A stretch of DNA of 48,345 nucleotides, taken from contig CABUXV010000013.1 in assembly GCA_902495595.1 (NCBI GenBank), forward strand, positions 1-48,345, written 5' to 3'. Shown piece after piece: positions 31,503-39,523 of the stretch. Under the pieces are notes generated by a model, which did no database searches, was not told where the DNA came from, and was given only the letters and a program-made list of their open reading frames with translations. The position numbers and the translations under genes are program-made. This DNA is from an uncultured Eubacterium sp. (GTDB lineage Bacteria > Bacillota > Clostridia > Peptostreptococcales > Anaerovoracaceae). The first letter of the stretch is position 1, and each line of letters begins with the position of its first letter.

Positions 31503-31703
31503 TCAGTCTTTAGATTTATAATACAGCATACAGTGACAGTATCCTTCAAAATCCGGGTCAGCCATCTGTTCTTTAAATTCCTTGCAGATACATTTCGTAT
31601 CATCGCTTATCTCAATGCGGCATGGACAATACCCGTTCTTATTTTTAAGGCCTTTTCTTATTGTATCTACAATTTCCTTGTTTTCATTTAATCTTACAGC
31701 CAT
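31503..31703 (-). CDS. Mini ferredoxin-thioredoxin reductase catalytic-domain protein
   Basis: This 66-residue protein has six cysteines in three C-x-C pairs: CPC (26, 28), CIC (38, 40) and CHC (56, 58). FTR catalytic subunits use CPC-x16-CPC-x8-CHC to hold a 4Fe-4S cluster next to a redox disulfide. Here the spacing is changed (9 and 15) and the protein is about 60 percent of normal length, but GYCPCR and GYCHCMLYY are clear family motifs. It sits between desulfoferrodoxin and a TetR gene. A role in disulfide reduction or electron transfer is inferred. Its promoter, if any, lies after the terminator that overlaps dfx. Confidence 0.8.
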   Translation of the reverse strand: MAVRLNENKEIVDTIRKGLKNKNGYCPCRIEISDDTKCICKEFKEQMADPDFEGYCHCMLYYKSKD

Positions 31704-31721
31704 ATCAAACTACATCCTTAT

Positions 31722-31755
31722 ATAAAAAGCTTTGGAAAGCTTACGCTTTCCAAAG
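31722..31755 (-). terminator. Terminator with the dfx stop codon in its tetraloop
   Basis: CTTTGGAAAGC pairs perfectly with GCTTTCCAAAG around GTAA, a GNRA tetraloop that contains the TAA stop of desulfoferrodoxin (31741-31743). The minus-strand tail is CTTTTTAT. It separates dfx from the FTR-like gene. Confidence 0.85.
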
Positions 31756-32106
31756 TCCATGAAGATTACAGTATTCATAAACAGCTACCAGCTCGTCATC
31801 TGCCAGTGAGAATTCAGCTTTAGGAGCACCTGTCGGGTCAAGATATTTTATCTGACTTCCGTTCTTTGTCTCGATGGCAATCCATGCGATGTGATGTTCT
31901 TCTGTCATAGGATGTTCAACCGAACCAACGGTTACTGAAACTTTATCTCCGTTCTTTTCTACTACCGGAACATGTTTTTCCTGAGCGGCATCTGTCGTAT
32001 TTGCAACTAATTCAGTCATTTTCTGACCGCAGCACATTACAGGCACGCCCTTGTTCTCCACATAAGTAACTATATTTTTACAATGCTCACAAATATAAAA
32101 TTTCAT
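31741..32106 (-). CDS. dfx: Desulfoferrodoxin (superoxide reductase)
   Basis: This 121-residue two-centre protein reduces superoxide to peroxide without making oxygen. Centre I (desulforedoxin-like) uses C6, C9, C25 and C26. Centre II ligands are H45 (EKHVP), H65 (HPM), H71, C113 and H116 (CNLHG); the catalytic lysine is K44. All are present. It has its own promoter and a GGAGG SD. Neighbours are a mini FTR protein and an XRE regulator carrying a copy of this domain, which suggests a local oxygen-response module. Confidence 0.96.
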   Translation of the reverse strand: MKFYICEHCKNIVTYVENKGVPVMCCGQKMTELVANTTDAAQEKHVPVVEKNGDKVSVTVGSVEHPMTEEHHIAWIAIETKNGSQIKYLDPTGAPKAEFSLADDELVAVYEYCNLHGLWKA

Positions 32107-32163
32107 TTTCCTTACCTCCTGATTAACTTGTTCTCATTTATTTTACCTTTTTAGTATACATTA

Positions 32164-32191
32164 ATCATACTACAATTATTCTGATTGTCAA
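32164..32191 (-). promoter_or_regulatory. dfx promoter
   Basis: TTGACA (32186-32191) and TATGAT (32164-32169), 16-bp spacer on the minus strand. The leader is about 50 bases. No convincing PerR box is seen. Confidence 0.7.
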
Positions 32192-32270
32192 GCAAAATTT
32201 ACCTATAACCCAATATATCTTTATTATGTGCATATATGCTGGTATTTTAAAACTGTTTATATTAATAAAG

Positions 32271-32855
32271 CTATATAAGCTGATAAAAAAGTCCGTGGTT
32301 GCTGCAGTGCCATATTAATTTTCCATGCATTTTCGGAATTCTCACCTGTAAATCCCATTCAGGGTACTGTTTTTTTACATTAACGCTGTCTCCTGTTGCT
32401 ATTGCCACAAAAGTAATGTAATGTTCCTTATTCATTTCATGGTCTGAAGATATGTAATACTCTCCGTCTATAATTTCTACAGATAATTTTTCCGGTTCTT
32501 CAGCTTTCACAGGAACAAGTTCTTCCAGGTTTTTTCCGCAGCATGATACGTTGGCAGCCGCTGTAGATGTAATCATATTGCCGCAATTTGGGCAAACATA
32601 AAATTTTATATTTTTCATATTTCCTCCTACTGTATCATTGGTATCGATTTCTCCTCTGAGCAAATCTTCAAGATTTATTTCAAATATATCGGCGATATCC
32701 GGCAGCAGAGACAAATCGGGAAATCCTGCTCCCCTCTCCCATTTCGAAACCGTCTTATCACTTATATTAAGCTTTTGCGCAAGCTGTTTCTGCGTCATAT
32801 CGCCTTTAAGCCTGAGCTCACATATCAACGATCCTATCTTAATTGAATCCATCAT
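32271..32855 (-). CDS. XRE-family regulator fused to a degenerate desulfoferrodoxin domain
   Basis: This is a 194-residue fusion. Residues 7-66 are an XRE helix-turn-helix (MTQKQLAQKLNISDKTVSKW). Residues 84-194 resemble desulfoferrodoxin: C88, C91, C105 and C106 match centre I; H139, H145, C184 and H187 match centre II. The remaining centre II ligand is lost: the EKHVP of the neighbour is EKLSV here (L124). This suggests an iron-based redox or oxygen sensor. The start is ATG at 32855, 9 bases after GGGAGGTG. An internal AGGAGG lies 4 bases before Met80, so a 115-residue form of the sensor domain alone may also be made from 32618. Confidence 0.85.
   Translation of the reverse strand: MMDSIKIGSLICELRLKGDMTQKQLAQKLNISDKTVSKWERGAGFPDLSLLPDIADIFEINLEDLLRGEIDTNDTVGGNMKNIKFYVCPNCGNMITSTAAANVSCCGKNLEELVPVKAEEPEKLSVEIIDGEYYISSDHEMNKEHYITFVAIATGDSVNVKKQYPEWDLQVRIPKMHGKLIWHCSNHGLFYQLI
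32618..32628 (-). promoter_or_regulatory. Internal ribosome-binding site inside the XRE-desulfoferrodoxin gene
   Basis: AGGAGG (32623-32628) then AAAT then ATG (32616-32618), in frame with the main gene. It would yield the desulfoferrodoxin-like domain alone (115 residues). It may be a remnant of the original separate gene or an active second start. Confidence 0.6.
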
Positions 32856-32880
32856 GTTATGCTTCACCTCCCATACCCCC

Positions 32881-32909
32881 ATATTAACAGCAAAACTAAT
32901 TCCTTTCAA
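32881..32909 (-). promoter_or_regulatory. Promoter of the XRE-desulfoferrodoxin gene
   Basis: TTGAAA (32904-32909) and TAATAT (32881-32886) with a 17-bp spacer on the minus strand, about 25 bases upstream of the chosen ATG. Confidence 0.6.
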
Positions 32910-32961
32910 TCAACGCAAAGTAGAGGCGTCAAATTTTGCTTATATAATCTATTTCCTATAC

Positions 32962-33000
32962 AAAAAAGTCGTTAAAGTTGCTGCATCCCTTTAACGGCTT
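32962..33000 (-). terminator. Terminator of the pyr operon
   Basis: CGTTAAAG (minus strand, 32989-32996 side) pairs with CTTTAACG (32970-32977), extended by flanking pairs and followed by CTTTTTT. It lies 16 bases after the pyrI stop. Confidence 0.82.
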
Positions 33001-33015
33001 TCTCTTTAATATCTT

Positions 33016-33432
33016 TTATTTAGCCTTGCTTTCACAATATATACATCTGTATATCCTGTTTTCTTTATCCGTAAGCCTGAATACATGAGGCAGTTCCTGC
33101 TCTGTAGTCGTTATACATCTCGGATTCTTACATTTTATTACATTTGTAATTTCATCAGGCGGGTCTATGTGAGTCCTCTTTGCAAGTTTGCCATTTTCGA
33201 TAATATTTACGGTTATCCCCGGATCTATATATCCTATGGCATCAAGATTGATATCAATTATCCTGTCGACTTTCAATATATCTTTTTTACCCATTTTCTT
33301 ACTGTCCGCATTTTTTATAAGCGCTACCTGACAGTCAAGGGAATCAAGACCAAGTATTTTATAAAGTTCCATTCCGCATCCAGCCTTGATATGATCCAAA
33401 ACTATTCCGTTCTCAATCTTTCCTACAATCAT
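33016..33432 (-). CDS. pyrI: Aspartate carbamoyltransferase regulatory subunit
   Basis: This 138-residue subunit gives allosteric control (CTP/ATP in enteric bacteria) to aspartate carbamoyltransferase. The N-terminal nucleotide-binding domain is followed by a zinc domain with C101, C106, C130 and C133, which contacts PyrB. It is slightly shorter than E. coli PyrI (153). It directly follows pyrB with no gap and is the last gene of the operon. Confidence 0.95.
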   Translation of the reverse strand: MIVGKIENGIVLDHIKAGCGMELYKILGLDSLDCQVALIKNADSKKMGKKDILKVDRIIDINLDAIGYIDPGITVNIIENGKLAKRTHIDPPDEITNVIKCKNPRCITTTEQELPHVFRLTDKENRIYRCIYCESKAK

Positions 33433-34347
33433 CTATTTCACCTCCAGAAGCTTTAAAATAAGCGCCATTCTTATGAACTTTCCGTTCAGAACCTGTTCAA
33501 AATATTTTGCTCTCGGATCATCATCTACAGATGTGGAAATTTCATTTACACGAGGCAAAGGATGAAGTATACTCAAATCTTCCTTTGCATTTTCAAGCTT
33601 ATCAGGCGTTAGGATATAGCTGTCCTTAAGTCTTATATAATCCTGCTCGTTAAAAAATCTTTCCCTTTGAACTCTTGTCATGTAAAGTATGTCAAGCTTC
33701 GGCATTGCGCTTTCCAAATCTGTCGTTTCCACGTATTCTATATCGTTCTTCTCGAGAACTTCGTATTTAAGGTATTCAGGTATCTTCAATTCTTCAGGAG
33801 AAATAAGAATAAACTTTACATTATCGTATCTGGACATGGCGCCCATCAGTGAATGTACAGTTCTGCCGAATTTAAGGTCCCCGCACAATCCTATTGTAAG
33901 ATTATTAAATCTGTTCTTTTCTCTGCTTATAGTAAGCAAATCCGTCAGCGTCTGCGTCGGATGATTATGTCCTCCGTCTCCCGCATTTATTATCGGAACT
34001 GTAGATTTTCTTGAAGCAACCATGGGCGCGCCTTCTTTAGGATGCCTCATTGCGATAATATCAGCATAAGCTCCTACGGTTCTTATGGTATCCGAAACAC
34101 TTTCTCCCTTTGCTGCCGACGAGCTTTGCGCTTCCGAAAATCCTAAAACATTTCCTCCCAGCTCATACATAGCCGCTTCAAAACTCAGCCTTGTCCTCGT
34201 TGATGGTTCGAAAAACAGAGTTGCCAGCTTCTTGCCCCTGCATTTTTGAGAATACTTATCAGGGTTTTCTATAATATCTTTTGCAACCTCTATCATATCA
34301 TCTATTTCTGCTGTGGTGAGCTGCATAATGTCAATTAAATGATTCAT
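33433..34347 (-). CDS. pyrB: Aspartate carbamoyltransferase catalytic subunit
   Basis: This enzyme joins carbamoyl phosphate and aspartate in the committed step of pyrimidine synthesis. It has 304 residues. The carbamoyl-phosphate site is STRTR (49-53), and HPTQTLTDL is the second conserved loop. LHPLPRVNEI near the C-terminus is the aspartate-domain signature. It is 11 bases after pyrE and abuts pyrI, with which it forms the holoenzyme. Confidence 0.97.
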   Translation of the reverse strand: MNHLIDIMQLTTAEIDDMIEVAKDIIENPDKYSQKCRGKKLATLFFEPSTRTRLSFEAAMYELGGNVLGFSEAQSSSAAKGESVSDTIRTVGAYADIIAMRHPKEGAPMVASRKSTVPIINAGDGGHNHPTQTLTDLLTISREKNRFNNLTIGLCGDLKFGRTVHSLMGAMSRYDNVKFILISPEELKIPEYLKYEVLEKNDIEYVETTDLESAMPKLDILYMTRVQRERFFNEQDYIRLKDSYILTPDKLENAKEDLSILHPLPRVNEISTSVDDDPRAKYFEQVLNGKFIRMALILKLLEVK

Positions 34348-34358
34348 ATTTCTCCTCC

Positions 34359-34997
34359 TTATCCCTTTATCCAGCTTTCATCCTGTGGATTGTCTCTGAA
34401 TGCCATAAGTCTTTTTATATCCTCTTCTTTGATATATCCTGTTTCCGCTGCAACACAGGCAACAGTATCAAAATCAGTAAGGCTTATATTTCTTACGTTT
34501 GCTGCCGCAAGCCTTTCAAGTCCCTTTCTCATTCCATATGTAAATATGCTTACTATACCCAGCACTTCTGCGCCTGCCTCTCTTAAAGCTTCGACTACCT
34601 CTACAGCGCTTCCTGCTGTGGAAATAAGGTCTTCAACCACTACTGCTTTCTGCCCCTTTTCCAATCTTCCCTCTATTCTGTTTCCTCTGCCGTGGTCCTT
34701 AGCTCCCGAACGTACATATCCCATAGGCATATCGAGCATGTGAGCCGTTATAGCGCCATGAGCTATTCCGGCTGTACTTGTTCCCATAATCACATCGGCA
34801 TCAGCATAGTTTTCTCTTATTACATCTGCTATAGCCTGTTCCACCCTTGTTCTTACTTCAGGCGCTGTAAGAATGAGACGATTGTCACAGTAAACAGGAC
34901 TTTTAATTCCGCTTGCCCATGTAAAAGGTTCTTCCGGTCTTAAAAATACCGCTTCTATATCTAAAAGGCTTTTAGCTATTTCTTTTTTTACATCCAT
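34359..34997 (-). CDS. pyrE: Orotate phosphoribosyltransferase
   Basis: This enzyme transfers phosphoribose from PRPP to orotate, giving OMP. It has 212 residues. The PRPP loop is VVVEDLISTAGSA (119-131), and the flexible catalytic loop is RSGAKDHGRGNRIEG (96-110). It lies between pyrF and pyrB in the operon, so the last two steps are encoded side by side. Confidence 0.96.
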   Translation of the reverse strand: MDVKKEIAKSLLDIEAVFLRPEEPFTWASGIKSPVYCDNRLILTAPEVRTRVEQAIADVIRENYADADVIMGTSTAGIAHGAITAHMLDMPMGYVRSGAKDHGRGNRIEGRLEKGQKAVVVEDLISTAGSAVEVVEALREAGAEVLGIVSIFTYGMRKGLERLAAANVRNISLTDFDTVACVAAETGYIKEEDIKRLMAFRDNPQDESWIKG

Positions 34998-35028
34998 GAT
35001 AATATCTCCTTATAATTTTTAAAATTTC

Positions 35029-35727
35029 TTATCCTACGAATTCATCCACACATCTTTCATATGCTGCAAGCGGATTATCCGATGCCGTAATGCTCCTTCC
35101 CACTACGATATAATCCGACCCCAGCTCTTTGGCTCTTGCAGGAGTTGTCACACGCCTCTGGTCAGCCTTATCATCATCTGCAAACCTGACGCCTGGAGTA
35201 ACCGTAAGAAAATCATCGCCGCATACTCCATGTACTTTTTCCGACTCAAGAGGCGAGCACACAACTCCGTCAAGTCCGGCTACCTTAGCATTGTACCCGT
35301 AATGGGCTACTACCTTTTCCATTTCTTCATCTATCATCAGATCCGATTCGAGCTGCTGCTGGGATGTGGATGTGAGCTGAGTTACAGCAATAAGAACAGG
35401 TCTTCTGCCATCTTCTCTTTCAAGACCTTTTAAGGCTGCGGACATCATTTCTACAGTCCCTGCCGCATGCACATTGCACATATCTATATCAAGCGCTGAT
35501 AAAACTCTCATGGCTCTGTTCACTGTGTTTGGTATATCGTGAAGCTTTAAATCGAGAAACACTTTATGGCCTCTTTTTTTCAGTTCCTTTACAATTTCGG
35601 GACCTTCTGCATAATAAAGTTCCATGCCTATCTTCACATAAGGTCTTTTATCTCCGAATTTTTTAAGAAAATCAATAGTCTCATCTTTACTTTTAAAATC
35701 ACAAGCTATTATTACATCTTTACCCAT
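35029..35727 (-). CDS. pyrF: Orotidine 5'-phosphate decarboxylase
   Basis: This enzyme decarboxylates OMP to UMP. It has 232 residues and the type I (Bacillus/E. coli-like) active site FLDLKLHDIPNTV, with D59, K61 and D64. The start is ATG at 35727, seven bases after AGGAGGTG; an earlier in-frame GTG at 35736 lies inside that SD. It overlaps the end of pyrD by 8 bases. Confidence 0.96.
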   Translation of the reverse strand: MGKDVIIACDFKSKDETIDFLKKFGDKRPYVKIGMELYYAEGPEIVKELKKRGHKVFLDLKLHDIPNTVNRAMRVLSALDIDMCNVHAAGTVEMMSAALKGLEREDGRRPVLIAVTQLTSTSQQQLESDLMIDEEMEKVVAHYGYNAKVAGLDGVVCSPLESEKVHGVCGDDFLTVTPGVRFADDDKADQRRVTTPARAKELGSDYIVVGRSITASDNPLAAYERCVDEFVG

Positions 35728-36637
35728 TATGAGCACCTCCTATAATATCCTCAAGTTTTTCTATCCCGTATTTTTTCATGGCCTCAGGCAAACTTTCGAT
35801 TATATCTCTGCATACATAAGGCTCTGTAAGATTTGCCGCTCCAACCTGAACAGCGGATGCTCCTGCAAGCATCATTTCTATAACCTGCTCTGCTGTAGAT
35901 ATACCTCCTATTCCGACTACAGGAATTTTTACCCTTTCATATACCTGATAAACCATTCTCAAAGCTACCGGAAATATGGCAGGTCCCGAAAATCCGCCCA
36001 TTTTATTTGCTATGACAGGTCTTGCCGTTTTTATGTCTATCCTCATTCCAAGAAGGGTATTTATTAGGGAAATTCCGTCTGCCCCGGCATCTTCACATGC
36101 TTGCGCTATTTCGGCTATATCTGTTACATTTGGCGAAAGCTTGACTATTACGGGCTTTTTTACCTCTTTCTTAACTGCCTTTACTACGGATGCAGCAGCT
36201 TTCGCATCTGTACCGAAAGCAAGCCCTCCATGCTGAACATTGGGACATGAAACGTTTATCTCAAGCCATCCTATCTGGGAGCATGAATCGAACATCTTTG
36301 CTACCTGCTTATATTCCTCCGTTGAAAATCCTCCGATGTTTGCCATTACTTTCTTACTGAAACATCTTGAGAGTTTGGGCAGTTCCTCTTCTATTACCTT
36401 TTCAGCTCCCGGATTTTGAAGCCCCACGGAATTTATCATACCTTCGCTGCATTCTGCAATACGCGGCGTCGGGTTTCCGAAACGAGGCTCAAGAGTAGTC
36501 CCTTTGAAAGAGAAACTTCCAAGACAGTTTATATCATAAAGCTCTGCAAACTCATATCCGTATCCGAAAGTTCCGCTGGCTGCCATAACAGGATTATCCA
36601 GCTGGATTCCGCAAAGCTGTACTTTAGTATCTACCAT
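35720..36637 (-). CDS. pyrD: Dihydroorotate dehydrogenase, type 1B catalytic subunit
   Basis: This FMN enzyme oxidises dihydroorotate to orotate. It has 305 residues. FSFKGTTLEPRFGNPTPR binds FMN and substrate; the catalytic base is Cys131 in NVSCPNVQHGG, typical of class 1. The partner PyrK, encoded just upstream with a 7-base overlap, marks it as type 1B, passing electrons to NAD+. Confidence 0.97.
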   Translation of the reverse strand: MVDTKVQLCGIQLDNPVMAASGTFGYGYEFAELYDINCLGSFSFKGTTLEPRFGNPTPRIAECSEGMINSVGLQNPGAEKVIEEELPKLSRCFSKKVMANIGGFSTEEYKQVAKMFDSCSQIGWLEINVSCPNVQHGGLAFGTDAKAAASVVKAVKKEVKKPVIVKLSPNVTDIAEIAQACEDAGADGISLINTLLGMRIDIKTARPVIANKMGGFSGPAIFPVALRMVYQVYERVKIPVVGIGGISTAEQVIEMMLAGASAVQVGAANLTEPYVCRDIIESLPEAMKKYGIEKLEDIIGGAHNG

Positions 36638-37383
36638 ATTATCTCACCTCTCTTCATTACAGGCCCTTCCCTGCATATCCTTTTGTTTCCGTACTTGGTC
36701 TTGCAGGAACAGCCCATACACGCTCCAAATCCGCATCCCATTCTTTCTTCAAAGCTCATCTGACCCTCAATACTATCTTCAAGCGCATTATCTATAGCTT
36801 TGAGCATAGGTTCAGGACCGCAGGTGAAAAAGTATTCGCAATTAATGTCTTTAAGTACATCTGTTACAACACCCTTTCTTCCTGTGCTCCCGTCTGATGT
36901 GACAATCATAGTTTCAGCTCCAAGCTCCTTAAATTCATCTGCATAAAAAACTTCTTTTTTCTCATTAAAACCTAAAATTACTGTAGGTTTTATACCTCTG
37001 CCTGCAAGTTCTCTGCAAAGTCCGTACATGGGAGGAACGCCTGCTCCGCCTCCTATTAAAACTACGTTTCTGCATTTAGACGGAATATCCTCCACATCAA
37101 ATCCGTTTCCAAGCGGGGTAAGTATATTCAGGTAGTCAGAGGACTTGTACAGGCTTAAGGCTTCCGTTCCCTTACCGACTGTTTTATATATTATCTTTAT
37201 ATTATCTTCTTCCCATGAACATACGGATATTGGTCTTCTTAAAAAAAAGCCCTGGAGTTTTATATTTATAAACTGTCCGGGAGCATTTATCTCATGTTCT
37301 CCTCTTTCACACTCAAGCACGAGCTCATATGTTCTGCTTGCGATCTTTATGTTTGACTTTACCTTTAAATCAATTTCTTTCAT
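36631..37383 (-). CDS. pyrK: Dihydroorotate dehydrogenase electron-transfer subunit
   Basis: This FAD/2Fe-2S protein links PyrD to NAD+. It has 250 residues. FLRRPISVCSW (47-57) binds FAD; GGGAGVPPMYGL (111-122) is the pyridine-nucleotide loop. The 2Fe-2S ligands are C217, C222, C225 and C237. It is 4 bases after pyrC and overlaps pyrD. Confidence 0.97.
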   Translation of the reverse strand: MKEIDLKVKSNIKIASRTYELVLECERGEHEINAPGQFINIKLQGFFLRRPISVCSWEEDNIKIIYKTVGKGTEALSLYKSSDYLNILTPLGNGFDVEDIPSKCRNVVLIGGGAGVPPMYGLCRELAGRGIKPTVILGFNEKKEVFYADEFKELGAETMIVTSDGSTGRKGVVTDVLKDINCEYFFTCGPEPMLKAIDNALEDSIEGQMSFEERMGCGFGACMGCSCKTKYGNKRICREGPVMKRGEIIW

Positions 37384-37387
37384 AACG

Positions 37388-38581
37388 CTATCTGTACTCC
37401 CCTTTCCACACCGGCTTTCCGCCTGAAACTGTCATCATGCACCTTCCTTTTACTTTCCAGCCTTCAAATGGAGTGCTTCTTCCTTTCGTCATGAATTTTT
37501 CAGGCTCTATTTTATATTCATCATCAAGATTCCATATGGCAAAGCTGGGTTTTTCGTAAAGCAGTTCTTCTTCAATACTCAAGGCACGAAATCCGAATCG
37601 CTTTCTAGGCTCCTTATAAAGCAATTCAGCGAGTTTTTCCAGGGAAATAACACATTTGCACACAAGATGGGTATAAAGCACGGGAAAAGCCGTTTCAAGC
37701 CCTACTATCCCAAATGCGCTGTCTGCAAAAGTTCCTTCCTTTTCTCTTCTGCTGTGCGGAGCATGGTCTGTAGCTATCATATCTATTGTGCCGTCTTTTA
37801 TAGCTTCTATAAGCGCCTGTCTGTCCTGTTCAAATTTAATGGGAGGGTTCATCTTGAATCTTCCGCAGTCTTCTATCTCATCACGCGTTAAAGTAAGATA
37901 GTGAGGCGCCGTTTCACATGTTACATCAAGACCCTCGGCTTTAGCCTGTCTTATCAGTTCAACGGATTCTTTCGTTGAAACGTGGCACATATGGTATTTG
38001 CAGCCTGTTTTTCTTACAAGTTCAATATCGCGTTCAAGCTGTTTCCATTCGCTTTCAGAACTTTCCTTAGGATAACTTTCATCTTCACAATGAGCCACTA
38101 TGAGCTTGTCCAATCTCTTTGCCTCTTCCATTGCTTTTATCATCTTCTCTTCTGAGGCGACCCCTTTTCCGTCATCTGTAAAGGCTATTACGTAAGGCGC
38201 CAAAGATTTCATATCTGCAAGATTCTCGCCCTTTTCTCCTACGGTTATAGCTCCGTAAGGATATACATTCACCTGCGCATCTTTTTCAATAGCTTCAAGC
38301 TGGGGTTTGAGATTTTCCAGTGAATCCGGACATGGATTAAGATTCGGCATTGAAAATATGTCGGTAAAGCCTCCTGCCGCAGCTGCTAAAGTTCCCGTTT
38401 TTACCGTTTCCTTATATAAAAAACCCGGTTCTCTTAAATGTACATGTACATCTGTAAAACCGGGTAAAATATAACAATTATTAAAAACGGAAAAATCAAT
38501 TCCAAAGGAAGTAAGTCGTTCCCTTTCTCTGCCTTTGATATCTTCAATTTTGCCAACTAATTTGAAATTATCTCTCATCAT
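37388..38581 (-). CDS. pyrC: Dihydroorotase
   Basis: This zinc amidohydrolase closes carbamoyl aspartate to dihydroorotate. It has 397 residues, about 25-30 shorter at the N-terminus than usual class I enzymes, so the small beta domain is trimmed. The metal motif is DVHVHLREPG (H46, H48), and ATDHAPHS carries the catalytic aspartate. It is the first gene of the pyr operon and is preceded by a GGAGAG site. Two adjacent ATG codons could start it. Confidence 0.96.
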   Translation of the reverse strand: MMRDNFKLVGKIEDIKGRERERLTSFGIDFSVFNNCYILPGFTDVHVHLREPGFLYKETVKTGTLAAAAGGFTDIFSMPNLNPCPDSLENLKPQLEAIEKDAQVNVYPYGAITVGEKGENLADMKSLAPYVIAFTDDGKGVASEEKMIKAMEEAKRLDKLIVAHCEDESYPKESSESEWKQLERDIELVRKTGCKYHMCHVSTKESVELIRQAKAEGLDVTCETAPHYLTLTRDEIEDCGRFKMNPPIKFEQDRQALIEAIKDGTIDMIATDHAPHSRREKEGTFADSAFGIVGLETAFPVLYTHLVCKCVISLEKLAELLYKEPRKRFGFRALSIEEELLYEKPSFAIWNLDDEYKIEPEKFMTKGRSTPFEGWKVKGRCMMTVSGGKPVWKGEYR

Positions 38582-38643
38582 TCTCTCCGTCTGTTTATTA
38601 TATATGGTATTAAATTTTATGCCTTGATTTAGACATCTTTATG

Positions 38644-38672
38644 TTTATACCACAGAGAATTATTGCTGTCAA
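38644..38672 (-). promoter_or_regulatory. Promoter of the pyr operon
   Basis: TTGACA (38667-38672) and TATAAA (38644-38649), 17-bp spacer on the minus strand. The leader of about 55 bases holds no PyrR-type attenuator or other strong hairpin that I can see. Confidence 0.8.
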
Positions 38673-38717
38673 GAAAAAATTGAAATCATTTAAAATATTA
38701 ATTATTGCCGTATTAAT

Positions 38718-39317
38718 TTATAAAATATGCCGGGTACCGCAATACTCGCAGCATGCGCTCTCACCTTCAAATCCTGTAATCGGCGCCGAACACGACGGGC
38801 ATTGCTTGGTTATCTTCCTCGGCTTTTTCCTAACCGGCTTCTCATTGGCTGGAATTCCGAAAGCATCTTTAAACACATCTACCGTGCCTTTAAATACATC
38901 AATCATATTATCAACTCCGGGGACAGGTATAGATAGAAAATCGTGTTCATCAAGTTTGTAAGAATCATGTCCTGTAATAATTCTGGAAATCTCGTTCACA
39001 AATACCGCCATATCTTTTTTAGCGGTAACCGACAAAAACGAAAAACTTTCATTTCCATTCAAAAAATAAATATCTACCTGCCTGTTGTAATTAGCTCTGT
39101 TAATCATTACCTGCGGTTCACCATCATACATTTTGATTTCATTTAAAGGAAATTTAACGGCCTCTTTAACCTTATTGAAAATACCTCTTTTTATATATAC
39201 AATATTTTGAGTTGTAAGAACTAATTCATTTGAAGCAGTGTTAAACACCTCGCCTCTGGAAACGCTTTCAGCTTTAAAAACTATGAATTCATTCGGCTCC
39301 AATATGAAATCTGACAT
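38718..39317 (-). CDS. PH-like domain protein with C-terminal zinc ribbon
   Basis: This is a 199-residue cytoplasmic protein of unknown function. Residues about 1-110 look like a bacterial PH/GRAM-type beta barrel (ELVLTTQNIVYIKRG, YFLNGNESFSFLSV). A linker rich in lysine and proline (KPVRKKPRK) follows, then a zinc ribbon CPSC-x13-CCEYC. This combination occurs in membrane- or stress-associated Bacillota proteins. The start is ATG at 39317, about 10 bases after GGGAGGTG. It is a single gene with its own promoter. Confidence 0.75.
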   Translation of the reverse strand: MSDFILEPNEFIVFKAESVSRGEVFNTASNELVLTTQNIVYIKRGIFNKVKEAVKFPLNEIKMYDGEPQVMINRANYNRQVDIYFLNGNESFSFLSVTAKKDMAVFVNEISRIITGHDSYKLDEHDFLSIPVPGVDNMIDVFKGTVDVFKDAFGIPANEKPVRKKPRKITKQCPSCSAPITGFEGESACCEYCGTRHIL

Positions 39318-39355
39318 AATTAAATAACACCTCCCAGGCAATACTAATTAAAAAA

Positions 39356-39384
39356 ATAATATCACATTTATGAAAAATCCTCAA
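39356..39384 (-). promoter_or_regulatory. Promoter of the PH/zinc-ribbon gene
   Basis: TTGAGG (39379-39384) and TATTAT (39356-39361), 17-bp spacer on the minus strand. Confidence 0.6.
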
Positions 39385-39523
39385 TTATTTTGATACTTAT
39401 TCGATCATTATACAAGGATAATAGAGCATCGGCTTTTTCACCTCATCACCATATCTTCTTAAAATCATCACAGATTTAAGGTTTATTTCAGCACTGTCCA
39501 TTATTATAATTATTTATTAACCC

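Noticed and set aside
32164..32191. PerR box in the dfx promoter
   Set aside because: The AT-rich sequence near the -10 fits the TTATAAT-type consensus only poorly on both halves.
38582..38640. PyrR-binding attenuator in the pyr leader
   Set aside because: The leader is only about 55 bases and shows no terminator hairpin or PyrR-loop consensus.
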